This document shows, in pieces, positions 35,204 through 44,185 of a stretch of 62,770 nucleotides of DNA. The translations under genes and the position numbers were made by a program. Every line of letters begins with the position of its first letter. Position 1 is the first letter of the stretch. The notes under the pieces were generated by a model. That model was not told the origin of the DNA. It was given only the letters and a program-made list of their open reading frames with translations, and did no database searches. Source of the stretch: Gammaproteobacteria bacterium (GTDB lineage: Bacteria > Pseudomonadota > Gammaproteobacteria > Pseudomonadales > Azotimanducaceae); the NCBI GenBank assembly GCA_005799745.1, contig SYFY01000193.1:1-62770 (forward strand). Reading direction: 5' to 3'.

Positions 35204-36012
35204 TGCAGATTGGTGTCACGCTTCGCAACATGGGTCCGCAGAGCCGGCGGGAAACGATGCGTGCTTGCGCAGAACACGCTGAGGCGCTCGGCTTCGAATC
35301 AGTCTGGATCACCGATCACATTGCGATTCCACCCGATGATGCTGAAGGCAGCGGTGGACGTTATACGGACCCGCTCACCACGTTGGCCTGGTTAGGTGGC
35401 ATGACTTGCCACATTCGCCTCGGTGTAGGCGCACTCATTCTGCCATATCGACCCACACTGCCGACCGCCAAGGCCATCGCGACCGCGCATGAACTTACGG
35501 GTGAACGCCTCGTTGTCGGTGTTGGGCTGGGTTGGATGGATGCGGAGTTCAAGGCACTCGGCATCGAACGACGCCAGCGAGGGCGAATCACCGACACACA
35601 GCTTGAATTTTTGAACCGGTGTTTTGCTGAGCCTGTAGTTGAGCTCAATGGACAACCCTTCATCTTTGATCCAAGACCCTCGAAGCCCCCGATCTACGTC
35701 GGTGGACGTGCCCCCCATGCACTCACGCGTGCGCTTCGTTTTGATTTGGGGTGGTTGCCAATGGCGCGAGATGCCGCAGGTCTTGCCGTTGATCTGGCGC
35801 GCTTCGAGCAGCTTGCAGCGGACGCCGGTAAGGCGCGTGGTCCTGTTACAGCTTTTGCTGCGCTCCCTCTGACAGAACCTGATCACGCGCAGCGGGAAGT
35901 CGAAGCGTTTGAACGCCTGGGGGTCGAGCGATTGGTTTGTGCGCTCCGCTACAACGACGCCACGGAGTATCAGCGTCAGTTAGATCAGCTCGTCGTCGCG
36001 ATCCATCGCTAA
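35203..36012 (+). CDS. Luciferase-like (LLM class) flavin-dependent oxidoreductase
   Basis: A TIM-barrel oxidoreductase of 269 residues in the F420/FMN luciferase-like superfamily. Typical are IGVTLRNMGP at the first strand, LGFESVWITDHIAIP, LGVGALILPYRPTLPTAKAIAT and LVVGVGLGWMDAEFKALG, then PIYVGGRAP. It matches the TIGR03619-like group, substrate unknown; F420 use cannot be told from FMN use. The ATG overlaps the upstream stop (TGATG), so it is coupled to the membrane haem protein. Confidence 0.88.
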   Translation: MQIGVTLRNMGPQSRRETMRACAEHAEALGFESVWITDHIAIPPDDAEGSGGRYTDPLTTLAWLGGMTCHIRLGVGALILPYRPTLPTAKAIATAHELTGERLVVGVGLGWMDAEFKALGIERRQRGRITDTQLEFLNRCFAEPVVELNGQPFIFDPRPSKPPIYVGGRAPHALTRALRFDLGWLPMARDAAGLAVDLARFEQLAADAGKARGPVTAFAALPLTEPDHAQREVEAFERLGVERLVCALRYNDATEYQRQLDQLVVAIHR

Positions 36013-36027
36013 GAATCTGGCCGTCAG

Positions 36028-36735
36028 TTACCAGGACCAAAGCGTGACCGATCCAACGAACCCGGGTTCGCACCAGTTCTCACCGAAGCATTCATCGCGA
36101 CTTTGATCGGTCCCTAACCACTGCGCACCAAAGGTCAGCTTCCGCCAATCCAATTCAAGCCCGATTGCGCCGTAAAAACGATCAGGTCGTTCCCGGTTGA
36201 GACCGTAGCCGAGAAGGCCCGTAGCCCTGAGCGTTTGAGAAAACCCGTACTGGGCTTCGAGCCGCACCTGCGACTGGGCGCCGCCGGCATAAGGTCCACG
36301 TGGCGTGTGGGTGAGGGAGGCTTCGATCCAGGACGTGTTGATGTAGCGCCGCGCCACGACTTTGCCTTGCCAGAAGTCATAGGTGGGTCCTGGCACGTGT
36401 TCATCGAAGGAGAGGTGCATGGCCTCTGCGCGATATTCCATGGCGTCACGCAGGAAGGATCGACCAGCGTAGAGATCCAGTTCACCACGTGTTTTTTCCG
36501 GGTCGTTGAAGTCCACGCTACTGGCCCATGCACCGCTATACCAACCACTCGAATGTGTGACGTGCACATAACCTTGTAGCGCTGGTTTTCCATCGGAGTT
36601 GCTCGCGCCGTTGAATCGGTAGTCGGAGGCCAGGCGTAGCGCCGAATAGACCCCGAGGTTGGGTGGATTACTTTCGGCAGCCACCGTACCGGCAAGCAGC
36701 GTCAGCAACAGAAGAATCGAACGAAATACAAACAT
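36028..36735 (-). CDS. TorF-family putative outer-membrane beta-barrel
   Basis: A 235-residue protein with signal peptide (ILLLLTLLAGTVAAES) followed by alternating aromatic/hydrophobic beta strands. YSALRLASDYRFNGASNSD, GWYSGAWASSVDF, GELDLYAGRSF and the aromatic C-terminal VTLWSW are those of TIGR02001-type (TorF) putative porins. A role in small-molecule uptake is inferred. Convergent with the LLM gene. The upstream 136-base gap is AT-rich near 36798-36825 and shared with the divergent LysR gene. Confidence 0.82.
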   Translation of the reverse strand: MFVFRSILLLLTLLAGTVAAESNPPNLGVYSALRLASDYRFNGASNSDGKPALQGYVHVTHSSGWYSGAWASSVDFNDPEKTRGELDLYAGRSFLRDAMEYRAEAMHLSFDEHVPGPTYDFWQGKVVARRYINTSWIEASLTHTPRGPYAGGAQSQVRLEAQYGFSQTLRATGLLGYGLNRERPDRFYGAIGLELDWRKLTFGAQWLGTDQSRDECFGENWCEPGFVGSVTLWSW

Positions 36736-36871
36736 GAGTGATGTCCATCGGCAGTTGCAGCCAACCCTGATAGGCTTGTGTTATCGACGGAAGTGATATT
36801 GCTAAATAAATTATATTGATTTTGTAGGAATCAGGAAGATCGACGGCTCGCTGCTACTGGTCTTTCACTCG
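36736..36871. promoter_or_regulatory. Divergent promoter region between porin and LysR genes
   Basis: A gene-free interval between divergent genes, with a strongly AT-rich core (36798-36825) unlike the surrounding ~57% GC. LysR-type regulators usually bind such shared regions to control themselves and the neighbour. No clean T-N11-A site could be fixed by eye. Confidence 0.35.
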
Positions 36872-37762
36872 TTGCTCGCTACCCGATCAGTGACGCAGAC
36901 AGCCGCAGATCTCGCACTCAGTCAGTCAGCGGTGAGCCATTCCCTTGGGCGGTTGCGGGATATGTTCGATGACCCGCTGTTTCTCCGATTACAGCGGGGA
37001 CTGGAACCGACCCGTCGAGCACTGGCACTTGAACAACGTGTGCGTGAACTTGTTGCCGACCTGGCGATGCTGGTGGATGCGCCGAGGACGTTTGACCCTT
37101 CAGCTTCGACGCGATTGTTCAGGATCTCAGCGCCAGAGTTTGTTTCGGTCACCGTAGGAAGCCGTGTGTTCAAAGCGCTGCTGGATCTAGCGCCGGCGTG
37201 CCGTCTGCAGATCGTGCATCTGAGTGACGATGAAGCGCGAGAACAACTCAGGCGTAGCTCACTTGATCTCGCCATTGGACGATTTGTGTCCGCGGAAGGT
37301 AGTCCGTTCAAACGACAGCATTTTTATGACGATGAATTTTGTGTCGTCGCGAGGCAGGGTAATGTACTCGCGCCACAGCGGATGAGTGCGGCGGCCTATC
37401 AACGTTTAGTGCATGTTTTCGCCGAAGCGGACAGCGAGATTTCCCGCAACGACAGTTCCACCGACATGGACGGGTTGAAATTCATGGTGGTACCTCATTG
37501 GCTTACTGCACTGGCCATCGTCGCCGATTCCGACTTCATTGCCACATGCCCAAGACGCTTGGCGGAGAGTCAGAAAGACACCCTCGGGCTCAAGATTTAC
37601 CCGCTCCCGTTCGAGGCGGAGCAGATTCGCGTGTCGATGTTGACGCTGCAGGATTCGCGTGACCCTGCCACCAAGTGGTTGTCTGAACTCCTGCAAACCA
37701 GCGTGGATCAGGCTGCGGTGAAGGTCAGTGCGCCGCGCGCAAAAAAGCGTATTCGCCTTTGA
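36872..37762 (+). CDS. LysR family transcriptional regulator; start codon missing or unusual
   Basis: A LysR-type regulator: helix-turn-helix SVTQTAADLALSQSAVSHSLGRL then DDPLFLRLQRGLEPTRRA, and an effector-binding domain (FRISAPEFVSV, DLAIGRFVSAEGS). The first conventional start, TTG 36872, begins inside helix 1. Upstream the same frame reads RKIDGSLLLVFHSLLATRSV, exactly the family N-terminus, back to a TAA at 36803, but contains no ATG, GTG or TTG. ATC 36830 or ATT 36815 would be needed, or the original start has mutated. The 3' end overlaps the convergent thioesterase by 38 bases. It may control the divergent porin. Confidence 0.82.
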   Translation: MLATRSVTQTAADLALSQSAVSHSLGRLRDMFDDPLFLRLQRGLEPTRRALALEQRVRELVADLAMLVDAPRTFDPSASTRLFRISAPEFVSVTVGSRVFKALLDLAPACRLQIVHLSDDEAREQLRRSSLDLAIGRFVSAEGSPFKRQHFYDDEFCVVARQGNVLAPQRMSAAAYQRLVHVFAEADSEISRNDSSTDMDGLKFMVVPHWLTALAIVADSDFIATCPRRLAESQKDTLGLKIYPLPFEAEQIRVSMLTLQDSRDPATKWLSELLQTSVDQAAVKVSAPRAKKRIRL

Positions 37763-38183
37763 AAGTCGCAGCTTCTGCACCGCCCGAAGGAATGGTCGCA
37801 GTCAGAGGAAATCTCGCCTTGCCGGATTCATTAAGGCGCGTGAAAGCAGCCTCTTGTTCACCAAACACACACGTCGCGACGAGGTTCTCTTTCACCGGCT
37901 TCGCATAGTCTATGTGGCCACTCGCAAGAACGATGGAACCTCTAGCGCCGCGCATCGTGGTTTGCAGATGAACTATGCTCCAACATGTGAGCGCACACAC
38001 GGTGTAGAGACTTCCGGCGAACGCCGTGCCATGCAGATTGATATTGGGCTCAAGGGCAGCTTCGACGATCAGGACATTGCCATCGAAGGACTTCACCCTT
38101 GCCTGCATCGCCTTGGTGATGGGAATCTTGCCGTACCAGGTGGCTTCGAGTTCGGCGATCAGCTCATCAAAAACTTGCGGCAT
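37725..38183 (-). CDS. YiiD/MaoC-hotdog-like thioesterase-domain protein
   Basis: A 152-residue hotdog-fold protein of the YiiD C-terminal thioesterase group: WYGKIPITKAMQARV, LEPNINLHGTAFAGSLYTV with the usual helix start, LASGHIDYAKPVKENLV. Such domains hydrolyse acyl-CoA or related thioesters; in E. coli YiiD (FabY) the domain is fused to an acetyltransferase and linked to fatty-acid synthesis. Here it stands alone. ATG 38183; 38-base tail overlap with the LysR gene on the opposite strand. Confidence 0.82.
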   Translation of the reverse strand: MPQVFDELIAELEATWYGKIPITKAMQARVKSFDGNVLIVEAALEPNINLHGTAFAGSLYTVCALTCWSIVHLQTTMRGARGSIVLASGHIDYAKPVKENLVATCVFGEQEAAFTRLNESGKARFPLTATIPSGGAEAATFKGEYAFLRAAH

Positions 38184-38215
38184 GACTGGTCTTACTCAAT
38201 GGAATAGATGATTGA

Positions 38216-38488
38216 ATGATCAGCGTCTCGCACATCGAAGAAGATCTCTACCAAGTCACCGTGCAGGGCGAGCGACCCACGGTCCACGAGGTGCGTATGA
38301 CACAGGCGACCTATCGGATGCTCAGTGGCCGGCGTTGCACCCACGAATGGGTGCTGGTGCAGGCGTTTCAATTCTTGCTCGAGCATGAACCCAATACGTC
38401 AATACTGCCGGTGTTCGACATCATGGACATTGAGCGGTTTTTCCCAACGTTTCGTGCGGAACTTGAGCGACGTTTGAACCCTCCATAG
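38216..38488 (+). CDS. Small hypothetical protein
   Basis: A 90-residue soluble protein starting MISVSHIEEDLYQVTVQG, a beta strand pair, then EVRMTQATYRMLSG and helices ending DIERFFPTFRAELERRL. No signal, membrane segment or named motif. The mix of beta start and C-terminal helix with conserved-looking aromatic residues suggests a real gene, and codon use is like its neighbours'. It starts 32 bases from the divergent thioesterase. Function unknown. Confidence 0.65.
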   Translation: MISVSHIEEDLYQVTVQGERPTVHEVRMTQATYRMLSGRRCTHEWVLVQAFQFLLEHEPNTSILPVFDIMDIERFFPTFRAELERRLNPP

Positions 38489-38512
38489 CCGCCGCTCTTT
38501 GTAGGTCTTTGG

Positions 38513-39151
38513 TTACCACTTGTTCCAATGGGTAATCTTCGACACCGGCGGCCGCGAAGCGCGCTCGAAGTCTTCGCCCTTGGTAAAGGCAACCGGCAAT
38601 AGCGCAACCTGCAGGATGTTCTCCGGCAGTCCAAGAATCTCTGCAGCCTCTTTTTCGAAAGCCAGGTGCAAGGTCGTCAGCGCAGTGCCGAGGCCACGTG
38701 ATCGCGCGGCCAATTGGAAACTCCAAACTGCCGGGAAGATCGAACCATAAATCCCCGCGTACATGGCCGGCGGTGTATTTGCCGGCGGACGGCCTTCGAG
38801 GCAGGGGATCAGATGCACCGGTACTTCGTGCAGATGCTCCATCAAATAGATCGCACTCGAGAAAACCCGTTGTTGCTGTGCATCACCGGAACTCTTGGCC
38901 TGTTCACCTGCTGCGGTGAGATAACCACCTGCCGCTTTGCGGTAAAGATCTGCCAGTGCTTTTTTCTTTGCGGCATCGTCGACGACGACCCAACGCCAGC
39001 CTTGAGAATTCGAACCGGTCGGCGCTTGCACGGCGAGTTCTAGACACTCTTCGATCAGTTTGCGAGGTACGGGCTTGGTGAGATCGAGGCGCTTGCGCAC
39101 CGCACGAGTGGTCGACAGCAGTTCGTCGGTAACCGACAAATCAAATGGCAT
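38513..39151 (-). CDS. Nitroreductase family protein
   Basis: FMN-dependent reductase fold of 212 residues. N-terminal TTRAVRKRLDLTKPV (the R-x-x-R FMN contact), LAVQAPTGSNSQGWRWVVV, central SIFPAVWSFQLAARSRGLGTALTTL and LGLPENILQVALLPVAF are characteristic. Substrates could be nitroaromatics, quinones or enones. ATG 39151 with GGGGGA upstream is preferred over longer in-frame starts; it leaves 100 bases to the divergent amidohydrolase. Confidence 0.9.
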   Translation of the reverse strand: MPFDLSVTDELLSTTRAVRKRLDLTKPVPRKLIEECLELAVQAPTGSNSQGWRWVVVDDAAKKKALADLYRKAAGGYLTAAGEQAKSSGDAQQQRVFSSAIYLMEHLHEVPVHLIPCLEGRPPANTPPAMYAGIYGSIFPAVWSFQLAARSRGLGTALTTLHLAFEKEAAEILGLPENILQVALLPVAFTKGEDFERASRPPVSKITHWNKW

Positions 39152-39251
39152 GGTAGGTCCCCCTAAAGGCTCAGCCGAGAAGGCAGGTGGCCTTGTTTGA
39201 ATGTGAATCCAGGAACGTGCAGTGTAACCGACGAAGAACGGGAGTGGGTTC

Positions 39252-40559
39252 ATGGGGCGCCAGTTGATCGGGCTACTGTTGATTTTGATGACATCGGGGC
39301 CGGCGATGGCGGAATCGCTGGCGTCGCGCATCCGCGTGGAGGCGGAGCGCATTGAGCCAAAGGTGATTGCGTGGCGGCGTGATGTGCATCAACACCCGGA
39401 ACTCGCCAACCGTGAACATCGCACGTCAGCACAGATCGCCGATCACCTTGAATCGTTGGGTCTCGAGGTGAAGCGTGGTGTTGCGCGTACGGGTGTGGTT
39501 GCGATCCTGAAAGGAGCGAAGTCGGGCCCTGTCGTGGCACTACGAGCCGACATGGATGCGTTACCGGTTGCCGAAGAGACGGGCCTGCCTTTCGCCTCGA
39601 CTGCGCGCGCTGAATACGAAGGTCGAGATGTGCCCGTGATGCATGCCTGTGGCCATGACGCGCACGTGGCCATTCTGCTGGGTGCTGCGTCAGTGCTTGC
39701 ATCGATTCGCAGCGAGTTACCTGGAACGGTGAAGTTCATCTTTCAGCCTGCAGAAGAAGGCGCGCCGCGGGGTGAAGACGGTGGTGCTTCACTGATGATT
39801 CGCGAAGGTGTGTTGCTAGCCCTCAATGTGGAGGCCATCTTCGGTCTGCATGTGGGTCAACAAGGTCCTGCGGGTACTGCGTCGTGGCGAGCGCAGGAAG
39901 CGATGGCGAGTGCACAACGGTTTGACGTCGTCATAACAGGCCGACAAACACATGGTGCACGGCCGTGGGATGGTGTGGATCCCATTGTGATCGGCGCGCA
40001 GATTGTCACAGCGCTGCAAACCATCGTCAGCCGCGATGTCGACATCACCACGGCGCCTGCGGTGGTGACGGTGGGGATGTTTGAATCCGGTGTGCGCAAC
40101 AACATCATTCCTGACACGGCGCGCCTGTCAGGCACCATTCGCAGTTTTGATCCAGCCACACTTCGAGTCATTCACCAGCGAATGCGGGGTATCGTGGCGG
40201 GTATTGCCGAATCTATGGGTGGATCAGCCACCCTTGAAATCGAGCCGGGTGTGCCAGTGACTTGGAACGATCCGGATCTCGTGCAACGTATGTTGCCGAC
40301 GCTGAAGGCGGTATACGGCGAAGATCGTGTGATGCCCGCGCCGCTGAACACCGGCGCTGAGGACTTCGCGCACTATCAGAAAGCAATTCCGGGCTTTTTC
40401 TTCTTTATCGGTGCGCGACCGCAACACGTGAGTCCGCAGGAAGCAGTGCCGAATCACTCGCCGCTGTTCGACATCGATGAAGCGGCACTCCTTCCAGGTG
40501 TGATACTCATGAGCCAACTTGCGTTTGACTACTTGTCGGGCTCTCCGACAAAACCCTGA
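39252..40559 (+). CDS. Secreted M20-family amidohydrolase (hippurate hydrolase-like)
   Basis: Zinc amidohydrolase of 435 residues with an N-terminal signal (LIGLLLILMTSGPAMAE). Metal-site motifs: RRDVHQHPELANREHRT, ALRADMDALPVAEETGLPF, MHACGHDAHVAILLGAA, FQPAEEGAPRGEDGGAS, and the late NTGAEDFAHY. Members cleave N-acyl or N-benzoyl amino acids; the signal suggests periplasmic action, perhaps on peptides or conjugates taken up from outside. The start ATG 39252 has GGGAGTGGG upstream. The tail overlaps the convergent DUF924 gene by 31 bases. Confidence 0.92.
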   Translation: MGRQLIGLLLILMTSGPAMAESLASRIRVEAERIEPKVIAWRRDVHQHPELANREHRTSAQIADHLESLGLEVKRGVARTGVVAILKGAKSGPVVALRADMDALPVAEETGLPFASTARAEYEGRDVPVMHACGHDAHVAILLGAASVLASIRSELPGTVKFIFQPAEEGAPRGEDGGASLMIREGVLLALNVEAIFGLHVGQQGPAGTASWRAQEAMASAQRFDVVITGRQTHGARPWDGVDPIVIGAQIVTALQTIVSRDVDITTAPAVVTVGMFESGVRNNIIPDTARLSGTIRSFDPATLRVIHQRMRGIVAGIAESMGGSATLEIEPGVPVTWNDPDLVQRMLPTLKAVYGEDRVMPAPLNTGAEDFAHYQKAIPGFFFFIGARPQHVSPQEAVPNHSPLFDIDEAALLPGVILMSQLAFDYLSGSPTKP

Positions 40560-41203
40560 ATTGTTTCAACGCCACCAGAGGTAGGTTTCGGTGCTTGGCC
40601 GAATCGATTTGAGCTGTGGTCGAGCCACGCTTGTTCGGCAGGTGTAGAAGTTCGTCCGAGGATCTCGTTGCGGTGGGGAAAACGGCTGAACTTGGAGATG
40701 ATGCGGTGATGTTCTTGCGCAGAACGCAGATAACCACCCGTGATATGACGCATGCCCTTCGGAGTAGTGTCTCGCAAGGCTATAAATAGCTGGAGCGAGT
40801 ACGTCTGATCTTCCATCTTCTCGGAGTGCATGAAGGGCATGTAGAAAAACGCGCGTTCATCGAAGCTGAGTTCCGCGTCGAGGTGATGGCGAAGACCCTC
40901 GGCAGCTTGCCTTATCGCCAAAGGGTCGAAAGAGAATGCGCGAGGTGTTCCGCGATACAGATGGCGCGGCAGTTGGTCCCAAAACAGAATCAGTGTGAGC
41001 GCATCACGCGCCGCGGTGTTTGGCGTGATGACGGGCTCCTCCATACTCTCAAGAGTACGCCCGAATTTGTTGTGCAATTCCATGTCGAATGCGGGGTTGT
41101 ACGTGAACCAGCTTCGACGAAAAGTATCGTCGGCCCAACCGCAGGGGAGTTCACCGAACCAAGTCCGGTGGAGCCGGCTGTGAGAGTCTGCAGTATCGAG
41201 CAT
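40529..41203 (-). CDS. DUF924 family protein
   Basis: A 224-residue helical protein. RTWFGELPCGWADDTFRRSWF, LTLILFWDQLPRHLYRGTPRAF, RAFFYMPFMHSEKMEDQ and FSRFPHRNEILGRTST clearly match DUF924, whose fold is TPR-like and function unknown. ATG 41203 with GGAG five bases upstream is used. Its 3' end overlaps the amidohydrolase gene; its start is near the kinase remnant on the other strand. Confidence 0.88.
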   Translation of the reverse strand: MLDTADSHSRLHRTWFGELPCGWADDTFRRSWFTYNPAFDMELHNKFGRTLESMEEPVITPNTAARDALTLILFWDQLPRHLYRGTPRAFSFDPLAIRQAAEGLRHHLDAELSFDERAFFYMPFMHSEKMEDQTYSLQLFIALRDTTPKGMRHITGGYLRSAQEHHRIISKFSRFPHRNEILGRTSTPAEQAWLDHSSNRFGQAPKPTSGGVETIQGFVGEPDK

Positions 41204-41231
41204 AGGCACTCCGACAACGTGTCAATCATGA

Positions 41232-43114
41232 GTGAACTCGCGGAAGTCCTGCCCATTATGGTCGTGGTGCCGCAAAATGCAGGTAAACAAAGGCTTAGTT
41301 AGTCAAGTGTCACAGGCCACCACCAGCCGCCCTCCAGCCAGCTCAAGGCCCAACGTCGCCGAGATCGAAACCAAGCTACATGGTATGGCGGTCCGAGATG
41401 CAGTGTTCCCTGTTTCGATGTTCTTTGGGCTGTACTACATCGGTGCGGCCGTCGCCCACCAATTCATGCAGCAAGGGCTGGCCTTGCAGATTTTTCCGCC
41501 GATCTGCCTGCTCACCAGCGTGCTCTTTTTCGTCACGGCATATAAGTGGAGACGAGAAGCACCGAGCCTCGATGTGATCGTCGGCTGGTTTACGACCGTC
41601 ATCGCGGTCAACAACTCGGTCGTGCTCGGCGTCACCGGTCAGGGAGATGCGTTTTTTGCGCAGCTTATAAACCAGATCGGTCTAGGATTGGTTGGCGTGA
41701 GTTGGCGGGCTTTTTTTGGCAGAGCGGTGTAGTCGCCATTCCGATTGTGGTTGGATCTGTCTTTGGGCCTGGTATCGCGGTCACCGGTTCACCGGTGCTG
41801 CTATATGGTTCCTCGCTGATGTTGGCTTACATTTCGCAATTGCTCTCGTTCCGATTTCGCGAGCGGTTGGCGGAGGCGGAGGCAGAGAGTGAGCGGCAAC
41901 GTCAGGCCGCGGAGACCAATCTCGCGCGCTTTAAAGAAGAGGCGCGTCGCCGTGAAGAATTGCAAGAGAAACTGTCACATGCAGATCGTCTGGAGAGTCT
42001 CGGCATTCTTGCTGGCGGAGTCGCCCACGACTTCAACAATCTTCTCGCCATCATCATTGGGCGTACCAGTGCGCTCCAGCAGCAAAATTTGCCAGAACAG
42101 GTCGGCGGAGAAGTCGATTCCATTCTCGAAGCGGCAGAGTGAGCAGCGCTCTTGTCGCGAGAATTACTTGCTTATGCCGGTCGAAGTGCGCTCGTTACCA
42201 TACCAGTTGATTTGGTCAGGGAAGTCACCGCAGTGGGTCGGCTTGCAAGAAGCACGTTGCCCCAGAACGTCGAACTGATCGTCACCGAGGCGAGGCGCGC
42301 GGAAGTCGTTATCGCGGATCGTGGTCAGATTCAGCAGATCGTGCTCAACCTCATCATCAACGCTGCCGATTCGATGACCGAACTTGGCAGTTCGCTTCGT
42401 GTCGAAGTCGGTCGAAGTGAGCTCGATGCCGAAGCGGCTAGTCAGCTTGAACCACCACAGATGCGAGAAGCGGGTAGCTATTGTTTTGTGCGGGTTGTAG
42501 ACCAGGGTGTAGGCATGACACCGGAAACTCGTAAACACATCTTTGATCCGTTCTTTTCCACCAAGCCGAACGGCCAAGGTCTTGGGTTGGCGGCGGCGCT
42601 GGGCATAGCACGTGTTTTGGGTGGAGGCTTCGATGTCTGGTCGGAGCCTTCACGAGGTAGCCGTTTTACGTTGTATCTCCCGACCAGTGCTGCGGAGGTT
42701 TTAGCCGTCGAACGGCCAAAACTCGGAAAGAAACTGACGCAGGCACCCAGAGTCCTTGTGATTGATGATCAGGATGCGGTGAGGGAAATGGTGTTAGCGG
42801 TCCTCGTGGGTTGCGGTTATCGCGCGTGTCCGGCTACCGGTGGTCGTGAGGCGGTCGCGCTGCTGCAGTCAGAGCCTGAAGAATTTGCGCTCGCCATTGT
42901 CGACATGAGCATGCCGGACATGGACGGTGAAGCGCCGTTCCATGCGCTGCGTACAATCCGTGCTGATCTGCCGGTGCTCCTTTCGAGTGGATTTGATGCC
43001 CACGAAACGGCGGCGCGGCTGGCCGGTACCGAAGGCGTTTCGTTCCTTCCGAAGCCTTACCGACTGAGTGAGCTACAGGCGCGGGTAGAGGCGCTGATCA
43101 CGCCATTGCTCTGA
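41232..43114 (+). pseudogene. Hybrid histidine kinase with receiver, disabled by a frameshift and a nonsense codon
   Basis: Reassembled order: N-terminal membrane domain of several helices ([44 protein letters not shown]), coiled coil ([16 protein letters not shown]), H-box [16 protein letters not shown]-binding domain (NLIINAADSM, VDQGVGM, GQGLGLAAALGI), then a receiver (VIDDQDAVREM, IVDMSMPDMDG, KPY). Two lesions break it. At 41711-41717 a run of seven T's moves the frame; eight T's would join WRAFF to WQSGVVAIP. At 42140-42142 TGA follows EAAE, where CGA would give the family's EAAERAALLSRELL. The fragment from 42152 retains ATPase and receiver but no phosphoacceptor histidine. Signal unknown; the exact start is uncertain. 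Confidence 0.82.
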
Positions 43115-43131
43115 ACCTGTTGGTGCCCTTG

Positions 43132-44070
43132 TTAGAAACCCCAACACTCGAGATCGTTGGCGAAGATCAGTGATTTCTTGAAGTTCTTCGTGATCGCTTC
43201 CGTGCTCAGGGTTTCTCGTCCACGGGTACGCTCGGCACGTTGGCCAAGAATCAGCGTGCGGACATTAGCCTCGGCAGCAACCTCGCCGATCTTGGAAGGC
43301 GGTGCATAGGTTTCGCGCAACGTTCCGCGTGTGGCTTCAGGAATCGCGTGAGTGGCGACCAAGGCGTCCGCTGATGCTGCAAACTTCACCAGGTCGTATT
43401 TGTCGTGGCTGAAGGAACCCGCAAAGACAAAGGCGATCTCACCCACATCCACACGCCATGCGAGCGCTGGACGATCGCCGTGATCAACGGCGATGGCAGA
43501 AAGCTGCAGATTTTCTGTGCGGTATCCGGCCCAACGACGTTTGCCAGAGGTCGGTACCTCGTCGACGTCGAGGCGATATCCAGCGAGCGTGCGAATTCGT
43601 AGCAGTCGTGCAAACTCAGGCCACGCGCCTTGTTCGCCAATGAGTCGATCGAAGAAAACTTTCGTGCCGATATAGGTGCCTCGGCCATCCGGGCCAAAGA
43701 TCGGCAGAATCCGGTCCCTTGATGTGGCGAGCGAACCTTGAACGAATTCCGGCAGCGCGCTCGTCAGGTTCGGTTGAATGCTGGAGAGAACGATGGCATC
43801 GAGGTCTTCGAACTTGCCACCAGCTTTGGCGAATTGCGTCGTACTGCCGGCGCCCGCATCTACCAGCAGGCGTGCTTTGTCATCAATCCACACGACATAG
43901 GATGGCCCGGCCCAATCGGTTGAAAGTTCACCACTACCGGCCCCAAGAATTTCCAGCCAGACGCCCGACTCACCACACTGTTTGCTCTGCTGTGTGAGCC
44001 CGATTGTTGGCACCAGGAGGACTAGGAGGGTGATCAGTAGGGTAAGGAGTAAGCGCAAAATCTGAAGCAC
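43132..44070 (-). CDS. Exported metallo-beta-lactamase-fold protein lacking the metal motif
   Basis: A 312-residue protein with a strong hydrophobic leader (LLLTLLITLLVLLVPTIGL). The MBL fold is plain: GVWLEILGAGSGELSTDWAG, VVWIDDKARLLVDAGAGST and DLDAIVLSS, but where relatives read ISHLHADHSADLP this one reads LSSIQPNLTSALP. All His/Asp ligands of the HxHxDH motif are replaced, while surrounding residues are kept. It cannot bind two metals in the usual way and is probably a non-catalytic or altered-chemistry member. GTG 44070 is chosen; longer starts would overlap the divergent Rieske gene. It is not frameshifted, so selection on the protein persists. Confidence 0.78.
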   Translation of the reverse strand: MLQILRLLLTLLITLLVLLVPTIGLTQQSKQCGESGVWLEILGAGSGELSTDWAGPSYVVWIDDKARLLVDAGAGSTTQFAKAGGKFEDLDAIVLSSIQPNLTSALPEFVQGSLATSRDRILPIFGPDGRGTYIGTKVFFDRLIGEQGAWPEFARLLRIRTLAGYRLDVDEVPTSGKRRWAGYRTENLQLSAIAVDHGDRPALAWRVDVGEIAFVFAGSFSHDKYDLVKFAASADALVATHAIPEATRGTLRETYAPPSKIGEVAAEANVRTLILGQRAERTRGRETLSTEAITKNFKKSLIFANDLECWGF

Positions 44071-44185
44071 TCCGTCATGGGGAAGCAACGATAACAGAGC
44101 GCGAACATGACCGAGAATGATCAGCCTGCTCCCGGCTTGTGGTTGAGCAGATAGTGCTGGAGGATAGCTGCCGAGGGGATGAAAC

